Below are positions 24,000 to 36,234 of a stretch of 64,000 bases of DNA, piece by piece. A program made the translations under genes and the position numbers. The stretch lies in the NCBI RefSeq assembly GCF_021134715.1, contig NC_060028.1, forward strand, positions 3,618,501 to 3,682,500, written 5' to 3'. Under the pieces are notes generated by a model. It searched no databases and was not told the origin of the DNA. It worked only from the letters and a program-made list of their open reading frames with translations. This DNA comes from Daphnia pulex (lineage: Eukaryota > Arthropoda > Branchiopoda > Diplostraca > Daphniidae). Position 1 is the stretch's first letter; each line of letters begins with the position of its first letter.

Positions 24000-26900
24000 A
24001 GAATTTGTAGAGAATGTGTTGGGGGACATGGGAAAGTTGTCACAGAAAATCCAGGCATTTGTCTGGCGGCACCGAGGGCAGAATGAATTTATATAAATGT
24101 GTTAAGTTTGACGTCCATGAATCATCTATCGTGTGCTGCTTTCTGACAAGTTGTTACTCTGGTTTCGTGTTGATTACCTGCATTCGTATCCGACTTGGCA
24201 AATTCCAGTCCAAAATTGTGTATATGACTCGTCGGTAGAAGAGTAAACTTAGCTGAGCCGTTAAAATAAAATATAGTTGAGGTGTGTCGCTTATTAGTTG
24301 TAGTTAGGGTCGGTTATTGTACGACTCGGATGCCTTGACCCATTTTGGACGTCTAAAAACTAAGTCCAGGCAAATTTATTCTCAGTTAGACGTTTGAGAC
24401 CATTTCATTATTTTATTCCAAAGTTTTCATTTTATCGTTAACCAGCTGACTCTTCTTAAGTAATTCTAATCCATGCGAATGCATTTTCTTTATTTCGGGT
24501 TTTGTACATGTGAAATATAAGTTAAACTAGTATTTTTAAAAATAATGTCTCTCCGAGTTTTCCATGACAATGACACAAAGGACGCGCGCTCATCATTTCC
24601 ATCTCCTCAAAGAAGCATCTGAGATAATAATAAGATCTGGCTGAGACGGAAACAAAAGCTTTCTCAGCAGAGGAGCTTTCAAGTATTTCTAGCATGATAA
24701 ACTCACTCAATAAGTCAGCTCTTGCCCAGGAGGGAAGAGTCATCACAACAAAATCTAAATTCCCTTGAGAATATGATTGAAAGAACGACTGAAGCTGGCG
24801 AAAATGCCATTGAGGGAAAGGCACTGTAGAAATGGCCCACCAAAAGCTTCCCATGACAGGTTTCATTAGACAGGTTCCTTGGTGATACCATCTAGGTCCT
24901 TGTGAATGTTGAGTCACAAAGCTGGATAATCAACTCAACTTTTTCCTAGGGCAAAGCAACAGCAATGGAACAATTGACCAAAACCCTAAAATCACAATTA
25001 ATAATGAAATCAAAAAATGCAAGCAGAACAACAACTGTTGACCAATCGTATAATAAGGCAGCATAAGATATCATCAAAATAGAAAACTAATGGAATCCCA
25101 ATTCAATTAAATGTTAAAACTTATTAAGCAATTTATTGAAAAACCACGAGGTGCAGAACAAAGCCCGAACTGCAAACAAGAGTATTCTTATCACACATCC
25201 TTCCATAAAAAAGAAAACACTTTCAATGTTCAGACGTACAGCATCCTGCACGAAATTCGTCGCAAACAATCGCATTCAGAATTTTGTGCAGGATACGGTA
25301 ATATACAACAAGAATACCAAAATAGGCATGTTGGAGATCAATCTCAAATACTAAGTCTGTGGCATGCTCTAAAAGATATTGTTCGCAGTCCAAACCTTTC
25401 TTTTTATAGTGCGAAAAAAGTGAGCAAAATAAGTAATAAAAAAAACCGGTAAGGATTTGGGGGATTTATGGATATTCCCGACCAAAAAGTAATAAGTTAC
25501 TGGCCAATTCAATGATAGAAGTAAGATGCCCCTAAAAAATAATTGTTTTCTTGTCATTTTGATAGTTCTTGCTGCTTTCTTTTTAGCTTTACTTGTTTTC
25601 TTTTTGAAGAAATTTATTCACTAAAAATTTTAAATATTAATGTTGTAGACGTAGTTCATAGTAAAGAAGGATGAAAACGATGATTTTTAGGAAACAGTTG
25701 TTGTCCATATGTTAAGAACATCATATAGATAATAAATAAGTGTCAGTTACATCAATTTTCTATCCGTGTTGCGTATCCAGATTCCTCTCGTATAAAAAAA
25801 ACAGCTTAAATTTGATAATTCCAGTAACAGTTTCAAGGGATTTAACTAGAATATTTGCAGCTGTACTTTGCACTCAAACATCTAGAAACTTGACCTAGTA
25901 TGCGTAGTTTTTGCGAAGTGATCAATTTGAATTGAGGAAAGCCACGTAAAAGTACATATTCTTTGCTAAAATTTCATTACCAACCCCTTTCCTTTCATAA
26001 GGATTTGCAACATGTGACTTGCCGGGTAAGTTACCCTACTACAAAGTCTATTCAAAATTTTAATAAATGTTTGTTTAAAATATATGGTCATTCGCTTATT
26101 ATGAAATTGAAGCAGCTGACGAAAAATATTACCAGGCTGATCATCAAGAGGAGAAGTGAATGACTGACCATCGCATTCATAAGTTTTCTCAAGAAGGAAA
26201 AAAATTCAAATACGTTTTGTTTTTTTCATGAAGAGTTTACAAAACAAACTTATTGACCCCAGTAGAATTATTTGTTCTTGCAAAAAGTTTTAACAAAGCT
26301 TTAAAAAGATTCTTATAATTCTAGTTTTGTCTTTTACATGTTGAGTTCTTCTCAACATATATGCTGAGGCCATGGGTAAAGTCGGATTTCTCTATACCCC
26401 TGATGAGACTTGAAAGGGAATTCTATGTCAACATCTGTGAATTCTTTATTCAACCATACGAAACAATCAACTTGGGTGTATTTCAGTTTGCAGATGACAT
26501 CACCAATTCGCAATTTGCTTAAAGAAATGAGAGAATTAGATTTAAAAATGTAATATTAGCAACCGCTGAGTATTGAGATTGAGTTTTCATAAATGAAAAG
26601 ACGTCTGTAAAGAGAATTATTAGCAAGATATAGACTACAGGTCAGTTCTTAGTTTTCTTATTCTTTAAGCCCTATCCCTACTTACCTAGGGTTTCTGTAA
26701 TCCGAGCCTTCAGGGTCTCTAGCGAATAAAATAGTCTGTTGCATGGTAAAAAAAAATTGAATGAGGTCTGTTGGAAATAAGTATTGTTTATTTGTAACCT
26801 GTGGTCGCTTGTCGGAAGGCTAGAGCCCCCTTTCCCCGTTCCAGGGATATCCGTTATCCAATTTTCATGCTTTTTAGGGATCGAAAGTTTGGAGTTATGA

Positions 26901-27790
26901 ATCAAAGTACTACTGAGCTGGGAGAGCAAAAGGCTCTGATTTCAAAATTCCAATTTGGGATAATGGATACCTCCAAAACATTGGCTTTAACTAGTCGAGA
27001 AGCTTACGACAATAAGGCTCTGATATTTGTTTTCGTTCTTTCTTACTTAATTTTTGGCTGACATGAATTTGAAAGTCCAAAGTAATTTTTGTATGTGAAG
27101 GTGTGGGTCAAAATTCTTTGATGTGTATTCACATTTTGTGATTTTTGTCCCTTGATGTGGATCATCCCTTTATCTGCGGTAACTTATCCCACAATTTAGC
27201 AAAAAATTGTGTCTCAGACCGGAATGAACAGCATTCTTGCACTATTGACCACACCTCGAGTGCTCGAGTGCTAAACCATACTTCATATTTAACCAAAAGC
27301 TTATTTCGTTATTTTAGACATCCATTTGACGTAATCCAGTACCAGTTTCGACCAGAGAAAATTGCGATTGTCACACATACGGAAAAAAGCGTGATCGTCT
27401 ATTTGTTTTTAAAAGGTACCTATCAAACGCCATCTGCTACAATAAAGGATTCTTTTGTTAAAGAACCAAGACTTTTTTTGGCCCTTATATCTCTTTTCAT
27501 GCGTCTGCATGCGTAGCTATTGCTTAGTTAACAGTAAACATGGTGTGAAACGAATTTCTTTAAAAAAAATGAAGTGAAAAACTAAGTGAAATTTGTTTTA
27601 AAGTGAGAAATTTCGGAGAAAACTCGTGAAAGCTGTGTTGGGCTCAAAAATTTCATTTATTTATTTTATTCTTAAAATTTTCATATAAATGTAACACATA
27701 CTTTTAACACTTAAATTCATGCTAAAAAAATTGGTTTGCTTTTGGAAGCAACATTTTGCCTATTATTTTTTTAAAGAGAAACATATACAA
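24000..27790. other. No confident gene; possible LINE remnant at 26.4 kb
   Basis: The frames in 24522-24917 (minus), 25111-25452 (plus), 26801-27061 (plus) and 27145-27516 (plus) have no domain I recognise. Around 26455-26515 the plus strand reads NLGVFQFADDITNSQFA, where FADDI is the kind of motif found at the reverse-transcriptase active site of LINE elements. The surrounding blocks are too decayed to confirm this. Confidence 0.3.
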
Positions 27791-27796
27791 TAACTA

Positions 27797-28463
27797 CAGT
27801 CCCCTCCATAAGTATGGGATCACCCCGCGCCGTTCCGTAAGGCGGTGTGTATTTTTCTAGTTGGTTTTCTGGTGGTAAAAAGTGAAAAAATGATATAAAT
27901 TCACAAAACTTGGAATTCGTTTCTATACACCACTGGCGCTCTGCTACCTTTTTAACTTAAGGGGCGTATAAAAACGACACTAATTTTCCTGCCTACGCCA
28001 GCTGATAGAGGTTGTAAACCGTAAATGAAGTTTTCTGCAGTCTCTGATTTCAGAAACTCGGGAAACGAATAAATATGGGAAAATTCGAAAACAATTCGGA
28101 TCATCATGCAAAACTCACAGTTAGTTAATGAAAGGGTAGTGTATACACAGTTTGAAAATAAAAATTCCTTCTTAAAAATTAAATATATAAAAATCTATGT
28201 GAAAAAAAAGTTCGGGCCATAAGATAACATGGTTGGCGTCGGAGTGATCCGATACTTTTGGAGCCACTTTTAGAGGCCTATCCCATGAACGAAAAAATCT
28301 GAAAAAAAATTCAGACAAAACAAAAGAGGTAAAATGACATAAATTCCAAGTTTTGTGAATTTATGTCATTTTTTCACTTTTTACCACCCGAAAAACCAAC
28401 TAGAAAAATACACGCCGCCTTATGGAACGGCGCGGGGTGATCCCATACTTATAGAGGGGACTG
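27797..28463. mobile_element. Non-autonomous Tc1/mariner-type MITE
   Basis: The element starts CAGTCCCCTCCATAAGTATG and ends with its near-perfect reverse complement (CATACTTATAGAGGGGACTG). The terminal inverted repeats extend about 125 bp and include CCGCGCCGTTCC, GGCGG, CTAGTTGG and GGTGGTAAAAAGTGAAAAAA. It is flanked on both sides by TA (27795-27796 and 28464-28465), the target duplication of Tc1/mariner elements. At 667 bp it encodes no transposase. A sub-repeat inside (AAATTCACAAAACTTGGAAT and its complement) gives extra folding potential. Confidence 0.9.
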
Positions 28464-28497
28464 TAAGTGTTTGCTGGCACAGAGCTTGGAACTATTC

Positions 28498-29025
28498 TTA
28501 ATGACAAACCCTTAAGGGCAAAGTTCGAGTAGATGTTTTCATAACTATCAGTGTTTTTTTTGTGTTTTTTTTTAAATTTAGCATTGGGCTGACTAATCTT
28601 TCTTTTATCTGGGTTGGACGTTTATTCCAGCAAAGTAAACAGAAATGCAAATCAGCACTCTTTACCTGACAAGGCAATCTTTTGCGATGTGTATGGCCCC
28701 ATGAACAGTCAAAAACTCCATTAATTGAATAAATTTTTGCATCATGCAACTTGCTATACTGCATCTACACAGGCCTTTAGTACAAAAACTTGGAAGATAT
28801 GTTTTCCCCGTGTGGCTGCTACTCAACACCTTCTATAGATAGCTTTACAAAATCTTTGATAGGGCTTCTAAAGAAAGAAATCATTTCTGGCTTCTTCTTC
28901 CCATTCAAAAGTCCACCGAGAATTAGGTAATTCTTTCTAGGGAGCTGACTTAGATGACGTAGTACATAGGCCATATATTCCCGTACGCGACGGTTAGCTT
29001 GTCCAAAAAAATAAACTTGTAACAA
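28498..29025 (-). pseudogene. Second tnp2-type transposase remnant
   Basis: On the minus strand, RKNYLILGGLLNGKKKPEMI followed by SFFRSPIKDFVKLSIEGVE fits the tnp2-type segment that reads RRNYVILLALWFGNKKPPLH in the intact copy next door. It is followed after a stop by AKIYSINGVFDCSWG and DLHFCLLCWNKRP, which fit the second-aspartate block and the Cys-x-x-Cys block (CDFC in the intact copy). The fragment covers roughly the middle of the protein, has stops and no start. It lies between the mariner-type MITE and the intact transposase gene and points to an older insertion of the same superfamily. Confidence 0.55.
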
Positions 29026-29528
29026 GGTTGCGCGGTACTAGGTTAAAGCTTCACAAGTATGAAAAAACCTTGCGGAAAGTTTAACTCGATTCTGATAAAA
29101 AAGGGAGACGGAACTCTAGCAACGCCCATACTTGCAATGCTTCGAAGTACAAAACTTGATTTTTAAAACTTAAAGCAAAGCGAGCGGCAAGCAATCCAGA
29201 ACTAAGTATAAGTTGGCATTATTTGCTTGTCTTTTTGTAAGGTAGGCGGATGCTTGATAATTGAAAGTATGGTGTATTTTAGGTAAAATATATTTAAAAC
29301 TATACTTCAAGCTAGTTCAACAGTGACTAGCATACTTTTTACTTGTCTGGTAATAGTTTAAATTGGTCGTTCTTAATTATATATTTGGCTCAACATTACC
29401 TATAAAAGTAATAATTTGATTATATACTCATTCATCGCTTATTGAAATACAGTTTACAATAGTCTACAGTTTTGTTTCTTTTTATTGATTTGCGGTTTAG
29501 TTAATTATCCAGTTACAGACTTTATTGA

Positions 29529-32365
29529 TCAATCAGTTTCTAAGTTATTAGGGAGAGCAGTTACAACATACGACTCTGTCAAATTGTGCTCGCTGGCAAC
29601 TACACATTTTGATTTGATATCAAGCGCGTTGAAAGCTACCAGCTCTCCTTTCCCCACTAATTTTGTCATCATACCGGGAATTATAGAAAATGTAATACCA
29701 TCAATCGGTTTCGGAAGGAAATGAACTTTACTTTGAACCCCCAACACATTTCCCAGAATAAATATATGATCCCCTTTCGACTCATGGGGCAGACAGACAA
29801 AATTTTCAATGAACAAGAATTCCCCATCATTTGTCAGAGCACAATAATTTATCCGTTTGGGAGATCTTTTGTAGCTGGTTGTAGTGAAAATTGACCCCGA
29901 TGAAATCAATTTGATTCGAGAAAAAAATTTTGCATTTTGGAATGAAGGGGAGCGGAAATCGGAATTCGATGCGAGCAAACTACAAAGAGCGTTTTTTTCA
30001 TTTTGAGTAACATTCCGAACGGATGAATGGCCGAGAAGTTCAACTTTATCGTTATTTGAAAATGTCCCTTTTGAAAATCCTCGTGGCGTCTCCTTTGGCA
30101 AGCGGAGTAATTCGCAGAGTTGTCTTGTTACATGGGGAGGCAAGATATATTTTTGTAACAGCGTCACGGCCTCGTCACGAACAGTAAGTTTCAACAAATA
30201 ATTTGTTGCCATCTGATCCGCAATCGCTTGAGTCCCATTCGACAAAGACATCAACACCCCATTAAACCACTCAGGAATAAACGTCGATGTAGTCCACAAG
30301 CATCCCCAATCAAGCACGCTTTGCGAAAGATGAATGAGAAAATGAACGTTGATTCCTACATGAGTGGCGCCATAAAGTTTTTCAAAATCAATCACAAAAT
30401 GCCTAAAAAGAACTTTAATTTTCTCTACGTCTGATACGGATACCTTTTCTTGCAAAAGAACAAACATCCCGTAGCTAAGATTTACGAAATGATCAAAAAA
30501 TTCTTTGGGGAGTACATCTTCTAAGACATCAACATAAAAAAGAACAAAGGCTCTAAACATAGAAGCTTTCCAATTGCTCAAATCATCTAATGCTATCATA
30601 ACCCGGGTGATTTCATAAGGTGGTTTTGTGTTTAACAGCCGGGAGTTTAGCACTTCCAACTTTCCCCTGACAGACCAAGGTTCCTTGGAATATTTTTGAA
30701 AAGTCCATAGCTTAATCATTAGTTTAAAAACTCCTTGGCAACAGGAGTGCATATATTCCGGGACAAAAGCCTTGATAAAATCGAACCCGGGTAAGTCGGC
30801 TAAAGGTGTTGGGCCACAGACACCGTGGGAAGGTTTTCGGGTCGCCTTGGCAATATTCAAGTCTTCCTTATGTTGTTCCATACTTCTCAATTCAAAAGGT
30901 TCTGGCTTTTCTAAATAAATGCGAGTTGAACCTCTTCCCTTTTTAATTTGTTCACCTGTAAAACACAATTATTATTGATCTTGAAAAACATGAACGTTAC
31001 TGGTTTCAATCGATACCTGGATGTAAACAGAAATCGCATCCGAACTGTCCGTTGAACTGCGTAGTGTTGCGTATAAGTGGACGGGCCATCGTGTCAGTAG
31101 TAATAACCAAAACACGGATTTTGTAATGGATTCCTTTTACATTTATCCCGTCATTTTCCAGTCTAGCCCACTCTTTTACTATCCAGTCCAAAAATGCATG
31201 CAAAGGTGGTTTTTTGTTGCCAAACCACAATGCCAGCAAAATTACGTAATTTCTTCGAAGTTTGTATGGTGCTTCATTTATCGTGGCCATGAAAGGCCAA
31301 ATTCCGTTTTTGCTCATCTTATAAGGCTGAGCTCCATCCGTATTCCAGATCACGGTGATGGTCAGGTCGTCAATGAAACCTTTGTCTCTCAACTTTTTGT
31401 AGCATTCGCCAGAATGTAAATCTCCTCGGTAGTTTGAATCCATTTCTTGTAGTTTAATGCCGTGGTGCTCGATAAAATACACCAATTGCTTCTCGATTGG
31501 CATTCGCAAAATGAAACATGGTCGATGCACACTTTTGATAAATTTGTGACCACAAGGCTGTCGTAGTTGTATCTCTTCAGGATTATCTTGCTTCATAGTC
31601 AATACGGAAGGACATTTTTTCGAGGGGCAAACAAAAATTTTCGTAACTTCACTCCTCAAATGGGAATATTTTCTTAACAAGTTATGTTGGCTGCTCAACT
31701 CTTTCACATTGGAGTGGGACGCTAACCTCACATTGAAAAGGTGATCTTCTAGGGCACTTTTAGTAAGATGATGCCTTAAATAGTTTGCAACACAGAGTAG
31801 AGGCAAGTAAACTGATGGGTGGGCTTCATATACTTCGTCCTGTAACACAAAAATGTATGCTGCCTATGAATCCAATAAACCATGTTCAATAAATAGTATG
31901 CCTACCTCTTCCTCGATATCACTAAAAAAATCTTCAAAATTGTTAAATTCCAGTTCCTGATACGTGTGTTCTGAAATGTGTGGAATATTAACTCCACATG
32001 CATTAGTTTGTTCGCTCAAGGTAATGGGTGAATCACAACAATCAATGATATTTGATTGCGAGCTTGAATCACAAGGGCTGTTATCCTTTTCCTAACAGAT
32101 AAATGTTAATAAGCTTAACTATATTATAATGTCTCATTACCCAAATTAAAAAAAAAACGAATTTAGTTTGTACCTGAGCTATATCTTTAGAATAATTCAC
32201 TTCCAACAACAGCAGAGAGGGCATATTTTTCACAAGATTATCGGTGGGCCTAATTTTTTTCGCTTCTGCCTCTTTCAAAATGTTGTCAACATCTTCAGTA
32301 GCTAATCGCTTGTTTCTTCTTTTCTTAGTCCACTTCGATGACCCAAAACTACCATTCCCTGCCAT
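29529..32365 (-). CDS. Intact CACTA/tnp2-type transposase, four exons
   Basis: Exons 32365-32174, 32091-31906, 31839-31017 and 30955-29529 join with GT-AG borders in matching phase (0, 0, 1) to give 875 codons and a TGA stop. ATG 32365 (MAGNGSFGSSKWTKKRRNKR) was chosen as it starts the basic N-terminus. Residues 127-255 include a Cys/His cluster (C197, C202, C222, H224) that may bind zinc. The core has WNTDGAQPYKMSKNGIWPFM (D294, first acidic site), ITTDTMARPL (D375, second) and GCDFC. Exon 4 contains VPEYMHSCCQGVFKLMIKLW, where relatives usually have DYMH, so the third site carries E instead of D. The protein would cut and move CACTA-class DNA transposons, or it is a domesticated derivative. 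It is divergently arranged with the BEN-like gene 394 bp away. No CACTA-type ends were found. Confidence 0.8.
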
Positions 32366-32759
32366 TTTAATGTTACACTTCAAAATAAATAAAAATGATC
32401 GTAGTTTGAATTTTTGACAGCAGTACTACAGCAGACGATTGAACTTAAAAAATCGCATTAAATCTGTTAAAATGATTTTGTTAAAATAGCGCTGCAAAAT
32501 TATGATAATAATTATCTAAATTTCATTTTTTTTTGTTTATTTTTTTTAAAGTTATTAGTCTCTTTTTTATATATGATAAAACAGTTTTTTTTTACCATTT
32601 GAGGTTATTTGTAAAATTAGTTCTGGCAGCCCTGTTTCTGATCGGCTTTTTCCCTCCAAAACTGTTAGCTGTCTTGTTAAGCCGTCACGTTTTCAATCTT
32701 GCTAGGAATCGACACGAATTCTTTCTAATAACGAAAACATATTTTAACTGGCCTAAAAT
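32366..32759. promoter_or_regulatory. Presumed bidirectional promoter between transposase and BEN-like gene
   Basis: The two ATGs are 394 bp apart on opposite strands. The interval is AT-rich, with TATATATGATAAAA near 32571 and long T tracts, and contains no frame of its own. Sharing of regulatory sequence is an inference from the geometry. Confidence 0.4.
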
Positions 32760-34503
32760 ATGTTTGTTCTTTTTGATTTTACCATTGGTGAACCTGGTAT
32801 AGGGACAATTAGTTCAGTTAAGAGTCCAATTCTGACAGACGATGAAAAAGAAGACGTGATTACAACAGTACAAGAAATATGGGTTAGAGAAAGAACCAAA
32901 CTAGTGATCAGGTAAAATGTTTTGGATTTTTTGTGTATGACTTTGTTCAACTTTTGATGTAACTTTATTGTAGCATTTAGCCTAATGCTATTCTATTCAT
33001 GTAATATCATATTAACCTGGTTTGGCAAATGTTGGCAAATGTTGACGAGTGAAATCTTAAATGCTCGTTTCATTTAATGTTCTAATTTTGGTTCTTTATT
33101 AATTGTGTGCTCTATAGGTGGCCCAAAGATTTCAATTCAGCAATCTGCGAAAGAGTTTATGAGAAAAACTATTTTGTTGATTGTGATCACAGACCTGGAG
33201 TTGCTGTGGCTATATCGAGTAAGTATAACTACAGCTTATTGAAATTATGACAAATATTTATTCTTTGTCGATCCTTACAGGTAACCAAGAAAACCTGCTT
33301 GAACTCAGACAACAGCTCATTCTTGATAAATCTTCAGCAAAGAAGAATACAAATGAGCTACGTGGCACAAAACAGAAGGCAAGAAGGAGTCTTGTGTATC
33401 CTGAAGGCGACACAACACAGGGAGCATCATTTTCAGCAGTAGCTAAGAAAAGCAAACCCAACCCTGCAGAAGAACAACTTGTTGAGGTAAACATTTCTCT
33501 TTAGTGTGTCAAAAGGAGACTTTTATTACATTTCTTCATAATTTTATTTTAAAGGAAATTGATGAACTGAAGTCCACAAATAGACAACTTGAAGACACCA
33601 TCACTCGACTTAAAAGAGATTTAAAGAAAAAGGAAGACGAAAATGAAGAACTGACTGATACTTTGGAAGTTCTACGCTCGTGGTACGAAGAGCCACGAGA
33701 GTTAGCACAACGTATGGAATTGAGAAAGTTAAATCCTAATAAAGTCTTTAATAATATGTTTTTTTTTTCTTCTTAGAAATGAAAGATATTCTCCTCCATC
33801 TTACTGACGCTGTTTCTAACTTGAATAGACGACCGGAAGCATTACCTCCTACACCAGCTGCGAGTCCTTCTCAGTCTGCTGCTAAGCGGATGGTAATTGA
33901 TGGCCGCTGATGGCTTATTTTGTTATTTTTAAAACTTATTTTGACCAATATTTGTATAGGTTCCATTCGATGGTAACATAATGATCGAGTACAATGCTCT
34001 GCGTGATGCAATTTGTTACGGGAGAGAAGGTCAATCGAAGGATTCGCTCAATGCAATGGTGGGAACTTTAATTGATTATTTTATCCTGCCCCAAGAGCAA
34101 GCTGAATACTCTCTCAGTGGTCGTGCATGCCGTTCAATCCCGAACAGTAAGCCAAAGAAGCCGTTCCCGGTCTCTACCATAGATGCTATGACCAGTAAGA
34201 TCTTTTTTTATTTGTTATTGTCGTTATTCTATTGAATAGCTTTTTGTTTAAACACTTAATTAAATTTCACTTTTCTTAGATTTCATTCTTCCGAGATGGA
34301 AGACATGGCACAACAATGATCTTTCCAAGGAACAAATTAAGGCCGCCATAACCGCAAAGCTTGTGAATAGCCACTCAAAAACAAAGAAGAAGAATTTAAA
34401 AGGGCAGCAGCAAAACGTTGAAGATGACATATTTGGTGGTGAAGCTAATAACAATGGATTGCTTGATAACAACCAGCAAATAGAAGAAAATGACTCAGCC
34501 TAA
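32760..34503 (+). CDS. BEN-domain-like protein, seven exons
   Basis: Exons 32760-32911, 33118-33218, 33281-33486, 33555-33711, 33777-33892, 33960-34194 and 34280-34503 join in phase to 396 codons. Residues 1-84 (MFVLFDFTIGEPGIGTISSV, then WPKDFNSAICERVYEKNYFV) form an N-terminal module. Residues 85-153 are basic and serine-rich. Residues 154-200 form a coiled coil (EIDELKSTNRQLEDTITRLK). Residues about 255-345 resemble a BEN domain, an alpha-helical DNA-binding or protein-binding fold: LNAMVGTLIDYFILPQEQAE, KKPFPVSTIDAMTNFILPRW and LSKEQIKAAITAKLVNS. The tail is acidic and asparagine-rich. BEN proteins act in nuclear chromatin or transcription complexes. Reading phases, donors and acceptors are all clean, so it looks functional. 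It is divergent from the transposase gene. Confidence 0.7.
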
Positions 34504-34640
34504 GTTTATTCGCGTACATTTTACGTTCCCACTGTCCTGCCATTTTGTGCTCGAGTTCAATTTTATTCTATCCAATTGATTGAGTGTCACGTATTTTAAT
34601 TCCTCTAATGCCGTGCGAAATGTTTTTATTGGTCTTAAAC

Positions 34641-34848
34641 GTACGTTTAACCCTATTTCCCACTAGTTGTTCACACTTGTGTGAATTTTACCTTACTGCC
34701 CTAATTTATTGCTGCCCTTCAATCGGTTTTTGAAGCCAAGTTTCTTAAATGTACGTTTATTTCCCACTCGTTTTTCACACTTGTGTGAATTTTCCCTTAA
34801 TGTCTCAATTTGGCCCCTTGATTCTGTTTTTAAAGCCACGGAACAATC
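34641..34848. repeat. Two-copy 110 bp tandem repeat with hairpin TTCACACTTGTGTGAA
   Basis: Units start with GTACGTTTA at 34641 and 34751. Each holds TTTCCCACT, the hairpin TTCACACTTGTGTGAA (34670-34685 and 34774-34789) with a 7 bp stem, TGTCTCAATTT-like sequence, and CTGTTTTTAAAGCC. They lie 140 bp beyond the stop codon of the BEN-like gene, so they may be transcribed as part of its 3' UTR. Confidence 0.8.
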
Positions 34849-34849
34849 T

Positions 34850-36230
34850 AGAGTGACAATACAATTCATTGTGTCTACAAATCTTGAGTTTAATTAAAAT
34901 CAATGTATTTTTAATTTAGTTATTTACAGGCTAGATTAATACAAGCTACAACTTGGTTTGGAAAACGATCGTGCAAATATATTAAGCTTTACGAATTGAA
35001 TTTATACTATAGGCTAGCTTACTGGACGTAAGCAAAAATTATAGTTACGCAAATCAAGCTAGACGCTATTTTTCAATAGCTAAGCTGGCATCTCGGTTAA
35101 AATCCCTTACATTGCATCGGAGCAAATCTAACTTGCCTCCTGGAAGCTTACACTATTATGGGAGCCTGCGCTCCGAAGCTTGCGCTAAGCTTCTACCTAG
35201 CTCACCATACCGTACGGGTTGATATTGTAGAAGACTTGTACAGAGGAACTCTTGCATATATTAAATACAGGAATTGATGTCCTACATCCTCGACGAAGCA
35301 ATGTTTTTCTGGAAGATGGCAAAGAAGACTTCAAAAAGCCAACAGCAAGAATTATGAACTCCTGCCCAATTATGGGAAAGAGTTTACGACATGCAGTCTC
35401 AAAGGGTTCAACACTGCCAAACCAGCAATCCTCAAAGTCAAAAGGACTGCCCTAGTTGGTATAAATTTGTAACATTGCAAAAATTTCACAAGAACATTAA
35501 TATTATTAATTTACGGTTACGTTCGCTAAGTTTTCTGAACGCTAAATTGCCAAGCATTACAATGAAAATAGCCAGCCATGTCGTGACAATAAACAGGATT
35601 CGTTTAACGCAGAGTAAATGATAACAATTTTCAGGATAAAATTGGGTTAGTAGAGGACAATGGAACTTTTGCTTAAGACCGAGAATAGAAAGGGGTTTTT
35701 TCTCATAGCGGATCGAAGTAATAACACTGACTTTGTATTCGGGAAATTCTGTTTTTTTTTGTATGTCCTTCAAACATGAGCTCCTTTTTTTAGTTCATTG
35801 TAAAAGTTTTCACCAGGTCCACCTCTTTCACTCGACAGAACAAAATTATTGCTCTAGAATTGATTGGTCTGCTCCTAATATTCAATAAACTTTCTTCATT
35901 GCTTGGACTGAAGTGCTGCAGAGAAGCCATGACTCTTCGATATTTCCCACCTGCTAGTGATATTGCGAAAAATTCTGTTTAAGACCTCCATTATTTTTAG
36001 AATCTCCAAGTGTGTTTCAATGAACGATTCAAGTGCTGCAAAAGAGTAACAGGAAGAGGTGCAAGAAAATGAGAGGGAAACTGACGAAAACAATCACTCT
36101 TCTTTGACATTGGTCCAGTCCTCTGCATCTATTATTGGAAAAAGTTCATCTTCTCTGAAGAGATCAACCGATTTAGAAATTAAGCACCTTGACGTAAGAC
36201 AAATGTTTAAATTGGTAAATTTGTAGTACT
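34850..36230. other. No gene recognised; AGCTT/CTAGCT-rich patch
   Basis: Between 34940 and 35215 the motifs AAGCTT, AAGCTAG, GGCTAGC and TAGCTAAGC recur at short spacing, in a pattern like the subterminal repeats of some DNA transposons. The rest shows no supported frame. A serine-rich open stretch (SSASIIGKSSSSLKRSTDLE) ends at a GTAAGA donor near 36195, so an exon may end there. Confidence 0.35.
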
Positions 36231-36234
36231 TAAT

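Noticed and set aside
24522..24917. 131-codon minus-strand frame
   Set aside because: Composition is unremarkable and no domain or exon border could be supported.
25111..25452. 113-codon plus-strand frame resembling a retrotransposon piece
   Set aside because: No RT, endonuclease or RNase H motif is visible.
26455..26515. FADDI motif suggesting a LINE reverse transcriptase
   Set aside because: Only one motif and stops on both sides; neighbouring RT blocks could not be found, so it is only noted.
29100..35220. CACTA...TAGTG termini for a transposon enclosing the transposase/BEN-like pair
   Set aside because: CACTA or TAGTG words occur but not as a matched inverted pair at sensible distances, so no borders are claimed.
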